From an uncultured bacterium (lineage in GTDB: Bacteria; Cyanobacteriota; Vampirovibrionia; Gastranaerophilales; Gastranaerophilaceae): a stretch of 13,469 nt of DNA. The stretch covers positions 1-13,469 of the forward strand of contig CADCPD010000148.1 of assembly GCA_902803265.1 (NCBI GenBank), in the 5' to 3' direction. The position numbers were made by a program, and so were the translations under genes. The notes below the pieces were generated by a model. It was not told the origin of the DNA. It saw nothing but the letters and a program-made list of their open reading frames with translations, and did not search any database. Positions 12,657 to 13,469 of this stretch are shown here, piece after piece (the stretch's first letter is position 1; each line of letters opens with the position of its first letter).

Positions 12657-13469
12657 TTAAAATGTTATATTGTATGTTGATCCGTTTGTAAATTTAATAT
12701 TAAATTTAATAGGTTTAGGATCATCTTTATATTTTAAAACTAAAATTCTCATTTCTGCTTGAGGTTTAAGTTCGTAATTTTCAGGCAAAGCATTTGCATA
12801 TCTTTTTGATTCTTTTGTAATTCTTGCTAATCTTATCCAGTTAGGAACGCTGCATAATGCTGAAGTTCCTGCTGTAAGGACCAATACAGGAGGGAATGTC
12901 CCAACTGTATCAATTAAGTCAAGTCTGTCCAAGTCTACAAAAGCTTCTGTTGTTACATCTTTAAGACCAGCAAGTCTTTCACTTGTTGCACTAACTGATG
13001 CTGTTGAATTATTTTTATTAATCAAAAGATATTCGTAAGCATGAACATATTTGTTTTCTTTTTGTTTTAGACGATATTCGTTTTGTACAATAGAAATTTT
13101 TGAATTTGCATCATAATAATTTGTTGAATCTACGCAATCCAATTTAATTGGATTTGTATCAGGAGTATACGGGAATACTGATGTTTTTTTATTGTCTTTT
13201 GCCATTTTGTTATTTAATTTAGCCATACCTGTTTTTAGAGGTTTAACCAAATCAGGTGAGATATAGAAGTTACCTAATGATTGTTTTCTTGCCAATATAA
13301 AGAAATCAAATTTGTACTCCTTCATTGCGGCTTTGTCATCTAATTTATCATATTTATAACCCCAATGTGTTAATAAATCTGTCAATTCATTATTTTTAAC
13401 ATCATATTTTTCATTTGAAACGACATAAATATTGGTATTTTGTTTTGCCGGATATAATTTTATAAAATA
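12657..13469 (-). CDS. C-terminal part of an unidentified protein (runs off the right edge)
   Basis: The frame is open from the stop at 12657 to the window edge, giving 271 residues without a start. A TTG at 13385 is in frame, but the 28 codons upstream of it are also open and protein-like (FIKLYPAKQNTNIYVVSNEK), so the true start lies outside. The visible part is polar and Lys/Asn-rich. One hydrophobic stretch (GTFPPVLVLTAGTSALCSV) near residues 189-207 of the fragment could be a membrane segment or a buried strand. I do not recognise a family. It ends 27 nt before the 19-bp terminator hairpin. Confidence 0.75.
   Translation of the reverse strand, partial: YFIKLYPAKQNTNIYVVSNEKYDVKNNELTDLLTHWGYKYDKLDDKAAMKEYKFDFFILARKQSLGNFYISPDLVKPLKTGMAKLNNKMAKDNKKTSVFPYTPDTNPIKLDCVDSTNYYDANSKISIVQNEYRLKQKENKYVHAYEYLLINKNNSTASVSATSERLAGLKDVTTEAFVDLDRLDLIDTVGTFPPVLVLTAGTSALCSVPNWIRLARITKESKRYANALPENYELKPQAEMRILVLKYKDDPKPIKFNIKFTNGSTYNITF

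Overview
The window is AT-rich bacterial chromosome with short intergenic gaps. It carries ordinary housekeeping genes and several lineage-restricted genes of unknown function. The likeliest source is an uncultured gut bacterium of the non-photosynthetic cyanobacterial branch (Gastranaerophilales / 'Melainabacteria'). The reasons are the AT-rich codon use, MurT together with RimO and MiaB, YtxH proteins, tRNA genes without an encoded CCA, and a mix of genes with Shine-Dalgarno (SD) sites and genes that look leaderless. This assignment is an inference; a low-GC Bacillota cannot be excluded from the sequence alone.

Layout. Positions 1-708 hold the 5' end of an unidentified minus-strand gene, then tRNA-Thr(CGU) with a DUF4186 gene directly behind it. 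The minus strand from 710 to 4992 carries miaB, a small membrane protein, a membrane-anchored Hsp20-like protein and a large HEGGH putative metalloprotease; the last three each end in a clear hairpin terminator. A plus-strand gene of unknown function (5137-5724) converges on rimO (5726-7045). Next come tRNA-Arg(CCG), two unexplained hairpins, a DtxR/MntR-family regulator (minus) and a divergent TTG-started gene of unknown function (7914-8558). From 10018 back to 8610 a minus-strand cluster encodes four small proteins with an N-terminal membrane segment, two of them YtxH type. From 10098 to 12471 a plus-strand operon encodes MurT, a PdxJ-family protein and a small zinc-ribbon protein. The right edge (12657-13469) is the 3' part of a larger unknown minus-strand gene.

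How the genes relate. MiaB and RimO are paralogous radical-SAM methylthiotransferases, acting on tRNA and on ribosomal protein S12. They have separate promoters. Each converges on a plus-strand gene with a single base between the stop codons. MurT normally works with GatD to amidate lipid II, but no gatD lies here. The YtxH/DUF948-like cluster and the membrane Hsp20 protein suggest envelope maintenance or stress functions.

The points most worth following are: (1) miaB, rimO and the DtxR/MntR gene each have a -10 hexamer 6-7 nt before the ATG and no SD, which predicts leaderless mRNAs; (2) the PdxJ-family protein keeps the fold and phosphate loop but lacks most known catalytic residues, including both catalytic histidines; (3) the tRNA-Thr promoter contains a 16-nt inverted copy of the tRNA's own D-arm region; (4) a lethal-factor-like HEGGH protein of unknown target. 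I see no CRISPR array, transposon or phage module.
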